DNA of 64,000 bases, from contig NC_017249.1 of the NCBI RefSeq assembly GCF_000284375.1, positions 1,116,001 to 1,180,000 of the forward strand, given 5' to 3'. This DNA is from Bradyrhizobium japonicum USDA 6 (GTDB lineage Bacteria > Pseudomonadota > Alphaproteobacteria > Rhizobiales > Xanthobacteraceae). The notes beneath the pieces were generated by a model. It had not been told where the DNA came from, did not search any database, and saw only the letters and a program-made list of their open reading frames with translations. Positions within the stretch are counted from its first letter, which is position 1. Each line of letters opens with the position of its first letter. Positions 26,938-34,823 of this stretch are shown here, one piece after another. A program made the position numbers and the translations under genes.

Positions 26938-27660
26938 ATGACGCTTGACGATCTTCCGCCCGGAACACTGCCGGCCGAGCCGGTGGTTCCGCGCGTCGAC
27001 CGGGCGCAGCCCAGCGTGCACAAGATCACCCGCGCCGAGGAATTGCGGCTTCAACTCGCCGACGAGATCGTGCGCGGAACCCTGGCCCCCGGCGCGCCGC
27101 TTGATGAAACCGACATCGCGCGGCGCTTCAGCGTCTCGCGCACGCCGGTCCGCGAGGCATTGCGCCAGCTGGTGGCGAGCGGCCTCGTCGAATCGCGCGC
27201 CCATCGCGGCGCGGTGGTGGCGCAGCCCTCGGTCGAGCGTCTCAAGAGCATGTTCGAGGCAATGGCGGAGCTCGAGGCGCTGTGCGCCGGCCTTGCCGCG
27301 GAGCGCATGTCGGCGGCCGAGCGCCACGGTCTCGAAGCCATCCACGAAGAGCTGCGCGTGCTCAGCTACGCCGGCAATCCCGATCGCTTCCACGAGGTCA
27401 ACGAGCGCTTCCACAACGCGATCTATGCGGGATCGCAGAACGGCTACATCGCCGAGATCACGCTGGCGACGCGCGTCCGCGTGCAGCCGTTCCGCCGCGC
27501 CCAGTTCCGCAACCTCGGCCGATTGGCAAAGTCGCAAGCCGAGCACGACCGCGTCGTCGTCGCCATCATGCGCGGCGACAAGCAGGGCGCCGCCGCCGCC
27601 ATGCGCGCGCATATCGAGCTGGTGCGCGGGGAGTATGAGATCTACGCGGTGTCGGTGTAG
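26938..27660 (+). CDS. GntR-family regulator, FadR (FCD) subgroup
   Basis: A 240-residue repressor-type regulator. The start at ATG 26938 (MTLDDLPPGTLPAEP) lies 4 bp after atzH. The winged helix-turn-helix covers about residues 30-95 (LRLQLADEIVRG-like region, then DETDIARRFSVSRTPVREALRQL), and an FCD ligand domain follows (MFEAMAELEALCAGLAAERM, EVNERFHNAIYAGSQN, EHDRVVVAIMRGDKQGA). It probably controls its own operon and atzF; a GntR-type palindrome occurs at the atzF promoter. Confidence 0.9.
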   Translation: MTLDDLPPGTLPAEPVVPRVDRAQPSVHKITRAEELRLQLADEIVRGTLAPGAPLDETDIARRFSVSRTPVREALRQLVASGLVESRAHRGAVVAQPSVERLKSMFEAMAELEALCAGLAAERMSAAERHGLEAIHEELRVLSYAGNPDRFHEVNERFHNAIYAGSQNGYIAEITLATRVRVQPFRRAQFRNLGRLAKSQAEHDRVVVAIMRGDKQGAAAAMRAHIELVRGEYEIYAVSV

Positions 27661-27678
27661 AACCGCGCACTCCGTGCC

Positions 27679-27763
27679 GTAGGGTGGGCAAAGGCGCAAA
27701 GCGCCGTGCCCACCATCTGTCCTAACTGCTGATGGTGGGCACGCTGCGCTTTGCCCACCCTAC
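27679..27763. repeat. Palindromic intergenic repeat, family E
   Basis: Outer arms GTAGGGTGGGCAAAG and CTTTGCCCACCCTAC with inner GTGCCCACCAT and ATGGTGGGCAC. It fills the space between the convergent gntR and atzF genes and may act as a bidirectional terminator. Confidence 0.85.
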
Positions 27764-27768
27764 GAGAC

Positions 27769-29586
27769 CTAAGTCGTCGCGGCTTCCTTCACATAAGCGC
27801 GCCAGCCGCCATACGCGGTGATATCGCGCGCCTCGCCCAGCACCTCCGGCTCGACGAGAAAGCCCTTCACGCTGCGGCCATCCGCAAGCCTGATTGTGCC
27901 GATTGCCATCGGCGCTGGAATCGCATTGACGAATTTGCCGAACGCGGATGACGACAGCGACCAGATCTCCAGCTCGATCGACGCGCCCGTGCCAGCCTCG
28001 ACGCGCAGCATGCCCGGTTTCGGGGGCGTGGTCTTGAGTGCGTAGAGCTTGTAGTCCGGCGCGGTCTTCGTTGCCTCGATCAGCCTTCCGTTCAGCGCCG
28101 TCACTTCGCCGTTCAGCGCCATGCCGGAGAGATGCGCGCCGACGACCGCGATCGGAATCTCGTCGCCGCCGTTTCTTGCGAGCGGCGCCAGCGGTGCCTG
28201 CGCCACGCCCTTCGCTCCAACGGTCAGTTTCGTATCCGCATGGAAGACGCGGCCGATGCTCGCAAGCAGCGCATCGCGCCCCGCAGGCGCGAGCAGCGTG
28301 ATGCCGAACGGAATGCCATCCGCGCGCATCGACGCGGGCACTGCAAGACCACAGAGATCGAGCAGATTGACGAAATTGGTGTAGGTGCCGAGCCGGCTGT
28401 TGAGCTCGATCGGATTGGCCAGCACCTGCGCGGTCGTATACGCGGTCGGCGCGGTCGGCAGCACCAGCGCGTCGATGTTCGTAAAGGTCCGCTCGGCGAT
28501 CTTGCGCAAGCCCTGCAGGCGATAGAGTGCAGAGAATGTCTCCGCCGCCGTCAGCCGCGAGCCGGCGACGGTGATCTCGCGCGTCACCGGATGAATCGAA
28601 TCAGGCGCGGATGCCAGCAGATCCTTGATCACGAGATAACGCTCGGCGACCCACGGCCCCTCATAGAGCAGCCGCGCCGTCTCGTAGAACGGCTCGAGGT
28701 CGAACTCGACCAGCTCAGCGCCGAGCGCGGTCCAGCGCTTCAGCGCATCGCCGTAAGCGGCTTCCGCCTTCCTGTCGCCGAAGAAGATCAGCTGCCCGTT
28801 GCGGGGCACGCCGAGGCGCAAATTCGCGGGGAACGGCGTGATCGCGCCAAGCGGCCGGTCACGCGAGAACGGGTCGGCCTGGTCCGGCCCCGCCATCACG
28901 GAGAGCGCGAGGGCGGCATCGTCCACGGTCAAAGCGAATACCGAGATGCAGTCGAGCGTGCGGCAGGCCGGCACCAGGCCGGCAGTCGAGATCATGCCGA
29001 GGCTCGGCTTCAGGCCGACGATGTTGTTGAGCATCGCCGGCACGCGGCCGCTGCCGGCGGTGTCCGTGCCCAGCGACAGCGGCACGAGTCCGGCACCGAC
29101 CGCGACCGCCGAGCCCGAGCTCGAGCCTCCGGGAATGAGATCCTCGCGGATCGAATTCTTTGGGATGCCATAAGGCGAGCGCACGCCGACGAGGCCGGTT
29201 GCGAACTGGTCGAGATTGGTTTTGCCGATGATGATCGCGCCGGCCGCGCGCAGACGTTCCACCGCGGTCGAATCATGCGTCGGCGTATACGAGAAGGCCG
29301 GGCAGGCCGCGGTGGTCGGAAATCCCAGCGCGTCGATATTGTCCTTCACCGCAACCGGCACGCCGTAGAGCGGCAAGCTGGAGGCATCCCTTGCGGCAAG
29401 CTTCTCGGCTTCCGCGATCGCGTCCTTCTCGTCGCGCAGGCTGATGAAGACTGCGGGATCGTTGTGATCGCGGATGCGCTGATAGGTTCGCGCGACGGTC
29501 TGCGCAGGCGTGATCGTGCCCGCGCGATGCGCGGCCACAATCGTGGCGATCGTTTCAGGCTGCTCAGCCCCCATTTCAGCCCTCAT
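27769..29586 (-). CDS. atzF: Allophanate hydrolase, AtzF type
   Basis: A 605-residue enzyme that converts allophanate (urea-1-carboxylate) to ammonia and CO2. The amidase-signature domain carries Lys81 (VPVAVKDNID), Ser155 (IPGGSSSGSA) and Ser179 (TDTAGSGRVP). A C-terminal domain (about 450-600; NGEVTALNGRLIEATKTAPDYKLYALK, ITAYGGWRAYV) is the allophanate-hydrolase-specific lobe. Start chosen at ATG 29586, with ATG 29574 the alternative. It is convergent to the amidase operon and has its own sigma-54 promoter, so it is the likely final step of the same nitrogen pathway. Confidence 0.92.
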   Translation of the reverse strand: MRAEMGAEQPETIATIVAAHRAGTITPAQTVARTYQRIRDHNDPAVFISLRDEKDAIAEAEKLAARDASSLPLYGVPVAVKDNIDALGFPTTAACPAFSYTPTHDSTAVERLRAAGAIIIGKTNLDQFATGLVGVRSPYGIPKNSIREDLIPGGSSSGSAVAVGAGLVPLSLGTDTAGSGRVPAMLNNIVGLKPSLGMISTAGLVPACRTLDCISVFALTVDDAALALSVMAGPDQADPFSRDRPLGAITPFPANLRLGVPRNGQLIFFGDRKAEAAYGDALKRWTALGAELVEFDLEPFYETARLLYEGPWVAERYLVIKDLLASAPDSIHPVTREITVAGSRLTAAETFSALYRLQGLRKIAERTFTNIDALVLPTAPTAYTTAQVLANPIELNSRLGTYTNFVNLLDLCGLAVPASMRADGIPFGITLLAPAGRDALLASIGRVFHADTKLTVGAKGVAQAPLAPLARNGGDEIPIAVVGAHLSGMALNGEVTALNGRLIEATKTAPDYKLYALKTTPPKPGMLRVEAGTGASIELEIWSLSSSAFGKFVNAIPAPMAIGTIRLADGRSVKGFLVEPEVLGEARDITAYGGWRAYVKEAATT

Positions 29587-29625
29587 GGCGACAAAACTCC
29601 GGCAACAGGTCTTACCCGGATTGAA

Positions 29626-29640
29626 GCAAGCGATGTGCCA
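29626..29640 (-). promoter_or_regulatory. Sigma-54 (RpoN) promoter of atzF
   Basis: On the minus strand TGGCACATCGCTTGC, followed by T, fits TGGCAC(G/A)-N4-TTGCW with exact spacing. Transcription would start near 29614, about 28 bp before the ATG at 29586. It is the second such promoter in the locus. Confidence 0.8.
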
Positions 29641-29653
29641 TTGTGTACACAAT
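29640..29653. promoter_or_regulatory. GntR/FadR-type operator palindrome at the atzF promoter
   Basis: ATTGTGTACACAAT is a perfect 14-bp palindrome abutting the -24 element of the atzF promoter. TTGT-N-TACAA-like cores (GT...AC) are the FadR-subfamily pattern, so the GntR protein at 26938-27660 is the obvious candidate ligand-responsive binder. A bound repressor here would block sigma-54 polymerase or its contact with the activator. Confidence 0.6.
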
Positions 29654-29777
29654 CCGGGCAGGCGCGATGCCTTGGATATTATCGAGGGATCAGTGGCTTG
29701 TAAGATATTTCGATGATTGTTGGGCGTCGTGCCAGCGCCCCCATACGGGCATTTGCACAAATATTGGGCGGCGTCGA

Positions 29778-30284
29778 TCAGGTGAAGCCGGCGAGGATCT
29801 GGAGCAGCCGCTCCCGGTTCTCCTTGCCGATCTTCTCCACGACATGCCGCTCGTGCTCGGCGGCGAGGCGCTTGAACTTTGCCAGCGCCGTCTCACCCGG
29901 TGCGGTGAGGTGCAGCGCGTGGGAGCGGCGGTCGGCCTTCGACTTGACCCGCTTCACCAGCTTGCGCTGTTCGAGGCTGTCGAGCAGATGCACCAGCCGG
30001 GCGCGCTCGATGCCGAGACGCTTCGCCACCGCCATCTGCGACAGGCCCGGATTGGCGCCGATGACCGTCAGCACGGAATACTGCGTCGGCTTGATGTCGA
30101 CCTCGCCGAGCGTCTTGATGAAGTCCTGAAAGATCCAGATCTGGAAGCGACGCACCGCATAACCGGCGTGCCCGACCAGTGCGTCGAGGCCGATCTCGTC
30201 CGCGTCGTTCGGCCGCGCCGCGCCATTGCCGGCACGTTTGCGTGGGGAGGGGCGGGGCTCAGTTCGGGCTGCGCTGGCTGTCAC
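29778..30284 (-). CDS. MarR-family regulator (divergent to fcs)
   Basis: A 168-residue MarR protein. Start chosen at GTG 30284 because AGGAGAGATCAC precedes it; the frame extends upstream without a good site. The winged helix is seen at LSQMAVAKRLGIERARLVHLLDSLEQRKLVKRVKSKADRRSHALHLT. It is divergent from feruloyl-CoA synthetase, with palindromes in the shared 149-bp gap. By analogy with FerR/CouR-type regulators it probably responds to a hydroxycinnamoyl-CoA, which is inference. Confidence 0.88.
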   Translation of the reverse strand: MTASAARTEPRPSPRKRAGNGAARPNDADEIGLDALVGHAGYAVRRFQIWIFQDFIKTLGEVDIKPTQYSVLTVIGANPGLSQMAVAKRLGIERARLVHLLDSLEQRKLVKRVKSKADRRSHALHLTAPGETALAKFKRLAAEHERHVVEKIGKENRERLLQILAGFT

Positions 30285-30338
30285 GTGATCTCTCCTGCCG
30301 TGCAACCTTAGCGTCCCGAAGGCCCATGCGGAAGATTG

Positions 30339-30361
30339 TTGTTGACGACAACAATTGTCGT
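30339..30361. promoter_or_regulatory. MarR-type operator between marR and fcs
   Basis: Two overlapping inverted repeats are visible: TTGTTG-ACGA-CAACAA at 30339-30354 and ACGACAA-CAA-TTGTCGT at 30345-30361. They lie between the divergent start codons at 30284 and 30434, where a MarR dimer could repress both genes. Confidence 0.6.
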
Positions 30362-30433
30362 GCCCAACAATATGGCCAAAGCGGCCCGGAACGAGGCTGC
30401 CGCCGATCCGGACGTCCGGGCGAGGAGGAAACC

Positions 30434-32284
30434 ATGACAACCGCCGCACGCGGTGACGCTTCGAGCCTGTTCGCAACGCCCAAGACCGTCGCCGAGCATC
30501 GCGCCGACGGCAGCATCGTGCTGCGCTCGCCAGAACCCTTGCGCGACAGCGCGCGCTGCATCGGCGACTGGCTGGAGCATTTTGCGCGGCAGACGCCTGA
30601 CACGATCTTCCTCGCCGAGCGTGACAGCGCCGACACGCCCTGGGCCACCATGACCTATGCGGGCGCCCTGCGGCGGGTACGCGCTGCGGCGAGCTGGATT
30701 TTGGCGCAACAGCTCAGCGCCGAGCGTCCCGTCGTCATCCTCTCCGACAACAGCATCGACCATGCGCTGCTTGCACTTGCGGCCCAGCATGTCGGCGTGC
30801 CCTCGGCCGCGATCTCGCCGGCCTATTCGCTGATGTCGAAAGATTTCGACAAGCTCAAGAGCATGATCGCGCTGCTGGAGCCCGGCGCGATCTACGTCTC
30901 CGCGACCAAGCCATTCGCTGCCGCGCTCGCGGCGATCAAGCCGCTGCACAAGGCGCAGATCATCAGTGGCAATGCCGGCGATGCCGATGCGCTGGCCTTC
31001 CGTGACATCGCGGCGACGCCCGAAACGGGCGACGTCGCAAAAGCCTTCGCCGCGGTGACGCCGGATACAATCGCAAAATTCCTGTTCACCTCGGGCTCGA
31101 CCGGCACCCCGAAAGCCGTCATCAATACGCAGCGCATGCTGACCTCGAGCCAGCAGGCCAAGGCGCAGACCTGGACGTTTCTCGAACCGGGCCGCGGCGA
31201 TCTCGTCATTCTCGATTGGCTCCCCTGGAGCCATACGTTCGGCGCCAACCACAATTTCAATCTCGTGCTGCGCAACGGCGGGGCTCTCTATATCGACGGC
31301 GGCAAGCCCGCGCCCGGTCTCTTCGCGACGTCACTCGCCAATCTGAAAAACGTGATGCCGACGGTCTATTTCAACGTGCCGCGCGGCTTCGACATGCTGA
31401 TCGCAGCGCTGCGCGGCGACGAGGAGCTGCGCCGCCGCTTCTTCGGCGAGGTGAAATTCGCCTTCTATGCCGGCGCTGCGTTGCCGCAGAATCTCTGGGA
31501 CGCGCTCGAGCAGCTTTCGGTGGAGACTGTTGGTCGTCCGCTGCCGATGGTGTCGGCCTGGGGCTCGACCGAGACGTCGCCGCTGGCGACCGACTGTCAT
31601 TTCCTCGCGGAGCGCTCGGGCAATATCGGCGTGCCCATTCCCGGCACCGAGCTGAAGCTCGTCACGTCAGGGGACAAGCTGGAGGTGCGCGTGCGCGGCC
31701 CCAATGTCACGCCGGGTTACTGGAAGGCGCCGGAGCTGACCAGGCAGGCGTTCGACGACGAAGGCTTCTATCTGATCGGCGATGCCGTGAAGCTTGCCGA
31801 TGCGGAACGGCCTGAGCGCGGGTTGTTCTTCGACGGCCGCGTCGCGGAGGACTTCAAGCTCAACTCCGGCACCTGGGTCAGCGTCGGTACGCTGCGCGTC
31901 GCGGGCATCGCGGCGCTCGCACCGCTGGCGCAGGACATCGTCGTCACCGGCCATGGCGGCGACGAGGTGCGGTTCCTGGTGTTCCCGAACATGGCGGCGT
32001 GTCGTGCCCATGCTGGTTTATCCGAGGCGGCAAGCGTGAACGATGTGGTGGCACACGACAAGGTGCGGGCCGCCATCGCCCAAGGTCTCGCAAAACTGAA
32101 GCAGCAGGGCACCAACTCCTCCGGCCACGCCACGCGCGCGCTGCTGCTCGCCGAGCCGCCGTCAGTGGACGGCGGCGAGATCACCGACAAGGGTTACATC
32201 AACCAGCGCGCCGTGCTGACGCGGCGTGCCGATGCGGTGGCGCGGGTGAACGATGATGCGTCGGGTGAGTGGATCGGTCTGTAG
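30434..32284 (+). CDS. fcs: Feruloyl-CoA synthetase
   Basis: A 616-residue acyl-adenylate-forming ligase. The start at ATG 30434 follows GAGGAGGAAACC. Motifs: P-loop FLFTSGSTGTPKAVINT (about residue 215), WLPWSHTFGANHNFNLVL, SAWGSTETSPLAT, and GYWKAPELTRQAFDDEGFYLIGDA; the C-terminal catalytic Lys is in GEITDKGYINQRAVL. The overall form (long N-terminus, GRVAEDFKLNSGTWVSVG) matches feruloyl-CoA synthase. It activates ferulate, coumarate or caffeate to CoA thioesters. The enoyl-CoA hydratase/aldolase partner is not in the window. Confidence 0.9.
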   Translation: MTTAARGDASSLFATPKTVAEHRADGSIVLRSPEPLRDSARCIGDWLEHFARQTPDTIFLAERDSADTPWATMTYAGALRRVRAAASWILAQQLSAERPVVILSDNSIDHALLALAAQHVGVPSAAISPAYSLMSKDFDKLKSMIALLEPGAIYVSATKPFAAALAAIKPLHKAQIISGNAGDADALAFRDIAATPETGDVAKAFAAVTPDTIAKFLFTSGSTGTPKAVINTQRMLTSSQQAKAQTWTFLEPGRGDLVILDWLPWSHTFGANHNFNLVLRNGGALYIDGGKPAPGLFATSLANLKNVMPTVYFNVPRGFDMLIAALRGDEELRRRFFGEVKFAFYAGAALPQNLWDALEQLSVETVGRPLPMVSAWGSTETSPLATDCHFLAERSGNIGVPIPGTELKLVTSGDKLEVRVRGPNVTPGYWKAPELTRQAFDDEGFYLIGDAVKLADAERPERGLFFDGRVAEDFKLNSGTWVSVGTLRVAGIAALAPLAQDIVVTGHGGDEVRFLVFPNMAACRAHAGLSEAASVNDVVAHDKVRAAIAQGLAKLKQQGTNSSGHATRALLLAEPPSVDGGEITDKGYINQRAVLTRRADAVARVNDDASGEWIGL

Positions 32285-32329
32285 CCACGGGCAGATCAAG
32301 TCGGAGTGAGGCCGCGCTCTCGCCACATC

Positions 32330-32409
32330 GTCATTGCGAGCGCAGCGAAGCAGTCCAGAATCCCTCCGCGGAAAGACTCTGGATTGCTTCGCTGCGCTCG
32401 CAATGACGG
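32330..32409. repeat. Palindromic intergenic repeat, family A copy 2
   Basis: Arms CGTCATTGCGAGCGCAGCG and CGCTGCGCTCGCAATGACG surround CAGTCCAGA...TCTGGATTG. Its outer sequence matches the copy at 855-940, with 80 rather than 86 bp. It lies in the 352-bp gap 32285-32636. Confidence 0.85.
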
Positions 32410-32474
32410 GGATGGGTCGAGCAGCTCGTAAAATACGCCAGCCATTCTGCCGCAATATCTTGCACGATTCTTTT

Positions 32475-32488
32475 GTTGCTTAAGCAAC
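32475..32488. promoter_or_regulatory. Perfect palindrome GTTGCTTAAGCAAC (MarR-type operator) with no gene behind it
   Basis: A 14-bp perfect palindrome in an AT-richer stretch. About 70 bp to the right, CTGGAGGAAACG and ATG at 32558 look like a ribosome site and start codon, but no convincing protein follows before the 3' end of the convergent marR gene. It may be the leftover control region of a deleted gene, or the site of a regulator acting elsewhere. Confidence 0.5.
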
Positions 32489-32636
32489 TAGTTTATGCGA
32501 ACCGTTCCGGACAAGGATGACGGCGGGGGAACCGCTGCGCCTGATCCTGGAGGAAACGATGCTCGGCAGAGAGGGTGCCGCGGGCAAATGCCGGCGTATG
32601 CCTGGAGGCGGTGATGCCGCGCGCTTCACGCGCGCG

Positions 32637-33143
32637 TCAACTGGTGCTGCTGCCGGTCACTGCGCCGAGATTTTCGTGCAGCCGGCGCAGCAGATCGATC
32701 AGCACCTCGCGCTCGTCCTTGCTCAGGCAGGACAACAGCCGCCGCTCGCGCTCGAACGCCGCGACGATCACCTTGTCATGGGTGGCGCGGCCCTTCGCCG
32801 TCAGCGAGATCGAATGGGTGCGGCCGTCGTTCGGGTCGGTGCGAATCGAGACCAGCCCGCGCTTCTCGAGGCCGGCAAGCGTCCGGCTCACCGGCCCCTT
32901 GTCAAAACCGATGACGTGGCAGATCCGCGAGGCCGGAATGCCGGGCTCGATCGCCAGCAGCGACATGATCCGCCATTCCGTGACGTTGACGCCAAACTCG
33001 CGCTGGTAGAACGCGGTGGCGCTGTTCGAGAGCTTGTTGGCGATGAAGGTGACGAAAGCCGGGACGTAACGGTCGAGATCGAGCGTCGGCCCGGTTTCGG
33101 CGGGTGCGGGCCTTTGGCGGGCTCTGGTCGAAGACGGCGGCAT
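32637..33143 (-). CDS. MarR-family regulator (divergent to CYP199A)
   Basis: A 168-residue MarR protein: TEWRIMSLLAIEPGIPASRICHVIGFDKGPVSRTLAGLEKRGLVSIRTDPNDGRTHSISLTAKG contains the winged helix and its DxR wing. It is divergent from the P450 gene with an 83-bp gap, so it probably represses the P450-ferredoxin-binding protein group in response to a substituted benzoate. It differs from the first MarR in sequence and is not a recent duplicate. Confidence 0.9.
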   Translation of the reverse strand: MPPSSTRARQRPAPAETGPTLDLDRYVPAFVTFIANKLSNSATAFYQREFGVNVTEWRIMSLLAIEPGIPASRICHVIGFDKGPVSRTLAGLEKRGLVSIRTDPNDGRTHSISLTAKGRATHDKVIVAAFERERRLLSCLSKDEREVLIDLLRRLHENLGAVTGSSTS

Positions 33144-33226
33144 ATCGGCTTCTTGTCTCGCGGCGTGTCCGAAGACCTAAGGGCAAGCGCGGCCCTTTCA
33201 CAAGATCAAAATGAGGGAGGACTTCA

Positions 33227-34435
33227 ATGAGCGCACCTGGCTCCGCCGTATCAGGCGTCCCGCATCTCGACGTCGATCCCTTCGACATGAATTTTTTCAC
33301 CGACCCCTATTCCACGCACGAGCGGCTGCGGGAGGCGGGGCCGGTCGTCTATCTCGACAAGTGGAACGTCTATGGCGTGGCACGCTATGCCGAGGTCCAC
33401 GCCGTGCTGAACGATCCCGCGACGTTCTGCTCCAGCCGCGGCGTCGGCCTCTCCGATTTCAAGAAGGAGACACCGTGGCGGCCGCCCAGCCTGATCCTCG
33501 AGGCCGATCCGCCCGCGCATACGCGGACCCGCGCCGTGCTCTCGAAGGTGCTGTCGCCGACGGTGATAAAGCAGGTGCGCGACCGCTTTGCCGCGGCGGC
33601 CGAGGAGCGGGTGGACGCGCTGATCGAACGGCGCAGCTTCGACGCGATCGCCGACCTCGCCGAGGCCTATCCGCTCTCGATCTTCCCGGATGCGCTCGGG
33701 CTGAAATCCGAGGGGCGCGAGCACCTGATTCCCTACGCGAGCGTCGTGTTCAACGCATTCGGGCCGCCCAATGAACTGCGCCGGGAGGCGATTGCGCGTT
33801 CTACGCCCCATCAAGCCTATGTTGCCGAGCAGTGCCAGCGCGAGAACCTTGCGCCCGGTGGCTTCGGCGCCTGCATTCATGCCCAGGTCGACGAGGGCGC
33901 GATCACGGCCACCGAAGCACCGCTGCTGGTGCGCTCGCTGTTGTCGGCCGGCCTCGACACCACTGTCAACGGCATCGGCGCGGCCGTCTATTGCCTCGCG
34001 CGCTTCCCCGAACAATGGCAGCGTCTGCGCAGCGATCTCACGCTCGCGCGTAGCGCCTTCGAGGAAGCGGTTCGTTTCGAAAGCCCGGTGCAGACCTTCT
34101 TCCGCACCACCACACGTGAGGTCGAGCTGTCAGGCGCGACGATCGGTGATGGTGAGAAGGTGCTGATGTTCCTTGCCGCCGCCAATCGCGATCCGCGCCG
34201 CTGGGACAAGCCCGACAGCTACGACATCACGCGCCGCTCGTCCGGCCATGTCGGTTTCGGTTCCGGCATCCACATGTGCGTCGGCCAACTCGTCGCGCGC
34301 CTCGAAGGCGAAGTGATGTTGACGGCGCTGGCGCGGCGTATCGAGAAGATCGAGATCACGGGCGAGCCGAAACGCCGCTTCAACAACACGCTGCGCGGGC
34401 TCGACAGCCTGCCGGTCACCATCACCCCGGCCTGA
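33227..34435 (+). CDS. cyp199A: Cytochrome P450, CYP199A type (4-methoxybenzoate O-demethylase-like)
   Basis: A 402-residue soluble bacterial P450. The haem loop is FGSGIHMCVGQLVARLE (Cys351), the I-helix oxygen-activation motif is LLSAGLDTTVNG, and the ExxR helix is within FEEAVRFESP. Long stretches such as LREAGPVVYLDKWNVYGVAR and FCSSRGVGLSDFKKE are, as I remember them, nearly the same in CYP199A2/A4 of Rhodopseudomonas palustris, which demethylate para-methoxybenzoates. A matching [2Fe-2S] ferredoxin follows 12 bp downstream. Function by close family resemblance. Confidence 0.92.
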   Translation: MSAPGSAVSGVPHLDVDPFDMNFFTDPYSTHERLREAGPVVYLDKWNVYGVARYAEVHAVLNDPATFCSSRGVGLSDFKKETPWRPPSLILEADPPAHTRTRAVLSKVLSPTVIKQVRDRFAAAAEERVDALIERRSFDAIADLAEAYPLSIFPDALGLKSEGREHLIPYASVVFNAFGPPNELRREAIARSTPHQAYVAEQCQRENLAPGGFGACIHAQVDEGAITATEAPLLVRSLLSAGLDTTVNGIGAAVYCLARFPEQWQRLRSDLTLARSAFEEAVRFESPVQTFFRTTTREVELSGATIGDGEKVLMFLAAANRDPRRWDKPDSYDITRRSSGHVGFGSGIHMCVGQLVARLEGEVMLTALARRIEKIEITGEPKRRFNNTLRGLDSLPVTITPA

Positions 34436-34447
34436 CGAGGAGCCTTG

Positions 34448-34771
34448 ATGCCAGCCATTACTTTCATCCATGCCGACGGCAAGTCCGACCGTGTCGAGAC
34501 CTCAGGCGGCGAAAGCGCCATGCAGGCCGCGACCCGCCATGGTCTCGACGGCATCCTGGCCGAGTGCGGTGGCAATGCCATGTGTGCGACCTGCCACGTC
34601 TATATCGACGCAGCCTGGCTCGGGCGCCTGCCCGCGATGGCTGATGACGAAGACGCGCTGCTCGACGGCACCGCCGCCGAGCGGCTGCCGAACAGCCGGC
34701 TGGCCTGCCAGATCATGATCACGCCCGTGCTCGATGGGCTGGTGCTGAGATTGCCGGAACGGCAGGTCTGA
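34448..34771 (+). CDS. pux: [2Fe-2S] ferredoxin, palustrisredoxin (Pux)-like
   Basis: A 107-residue adrenodoxin/putidaredoxin-type ferredoxin. The cluster ligands are seen as CGGNAMCATCHVY plus a distant Cys in SRLACQIMIT. It starts at ATG 34448, 12 bp after the P450 stop and preceded by GAGGAGCC. It should carry electrons to CYP199A from a ferredoxin reductase that is not encoded in this window. Confidence 0.92.
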   Translation: MPAITFIHADGKSDRVETSGGESAMQAATRHGLDGILAECGGNAMCATCHVYIDAAWLGRLPAMADDEDALLDGTAAERLPNSRLACQIMITPVLDGLVLRLPERQV

Positions 34772-34823
34772 ATTCCAGAACGTGCCGGCGGCAACCGGCG
34801 CGACACACAAAGGGGAGGGAACG

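Noticed and set aside
24855..27029. A 724-codon open frame on the minus strand
   Set aside because: It lies wholly antisense to the ATPase end, atzG, atzE, atzH and gntR, is rich in Arg/His/Gly without any domain, and is a by-product of high GC content.
29719..29734. A second TGGCACG word upstream of atzF on the minus strand
   Set aside because: The -24 half matches but the -12 half (CCAAC) does not, so it is not a sigma-54 promoter.
32517..33230. A 237-codon plus-strand frame after the ribosome-site-like GGAGGAAACG
   Set aside because: Most of it is antisense to the well-supported marR gene. Only the control-region remnant is kept, as a finding.
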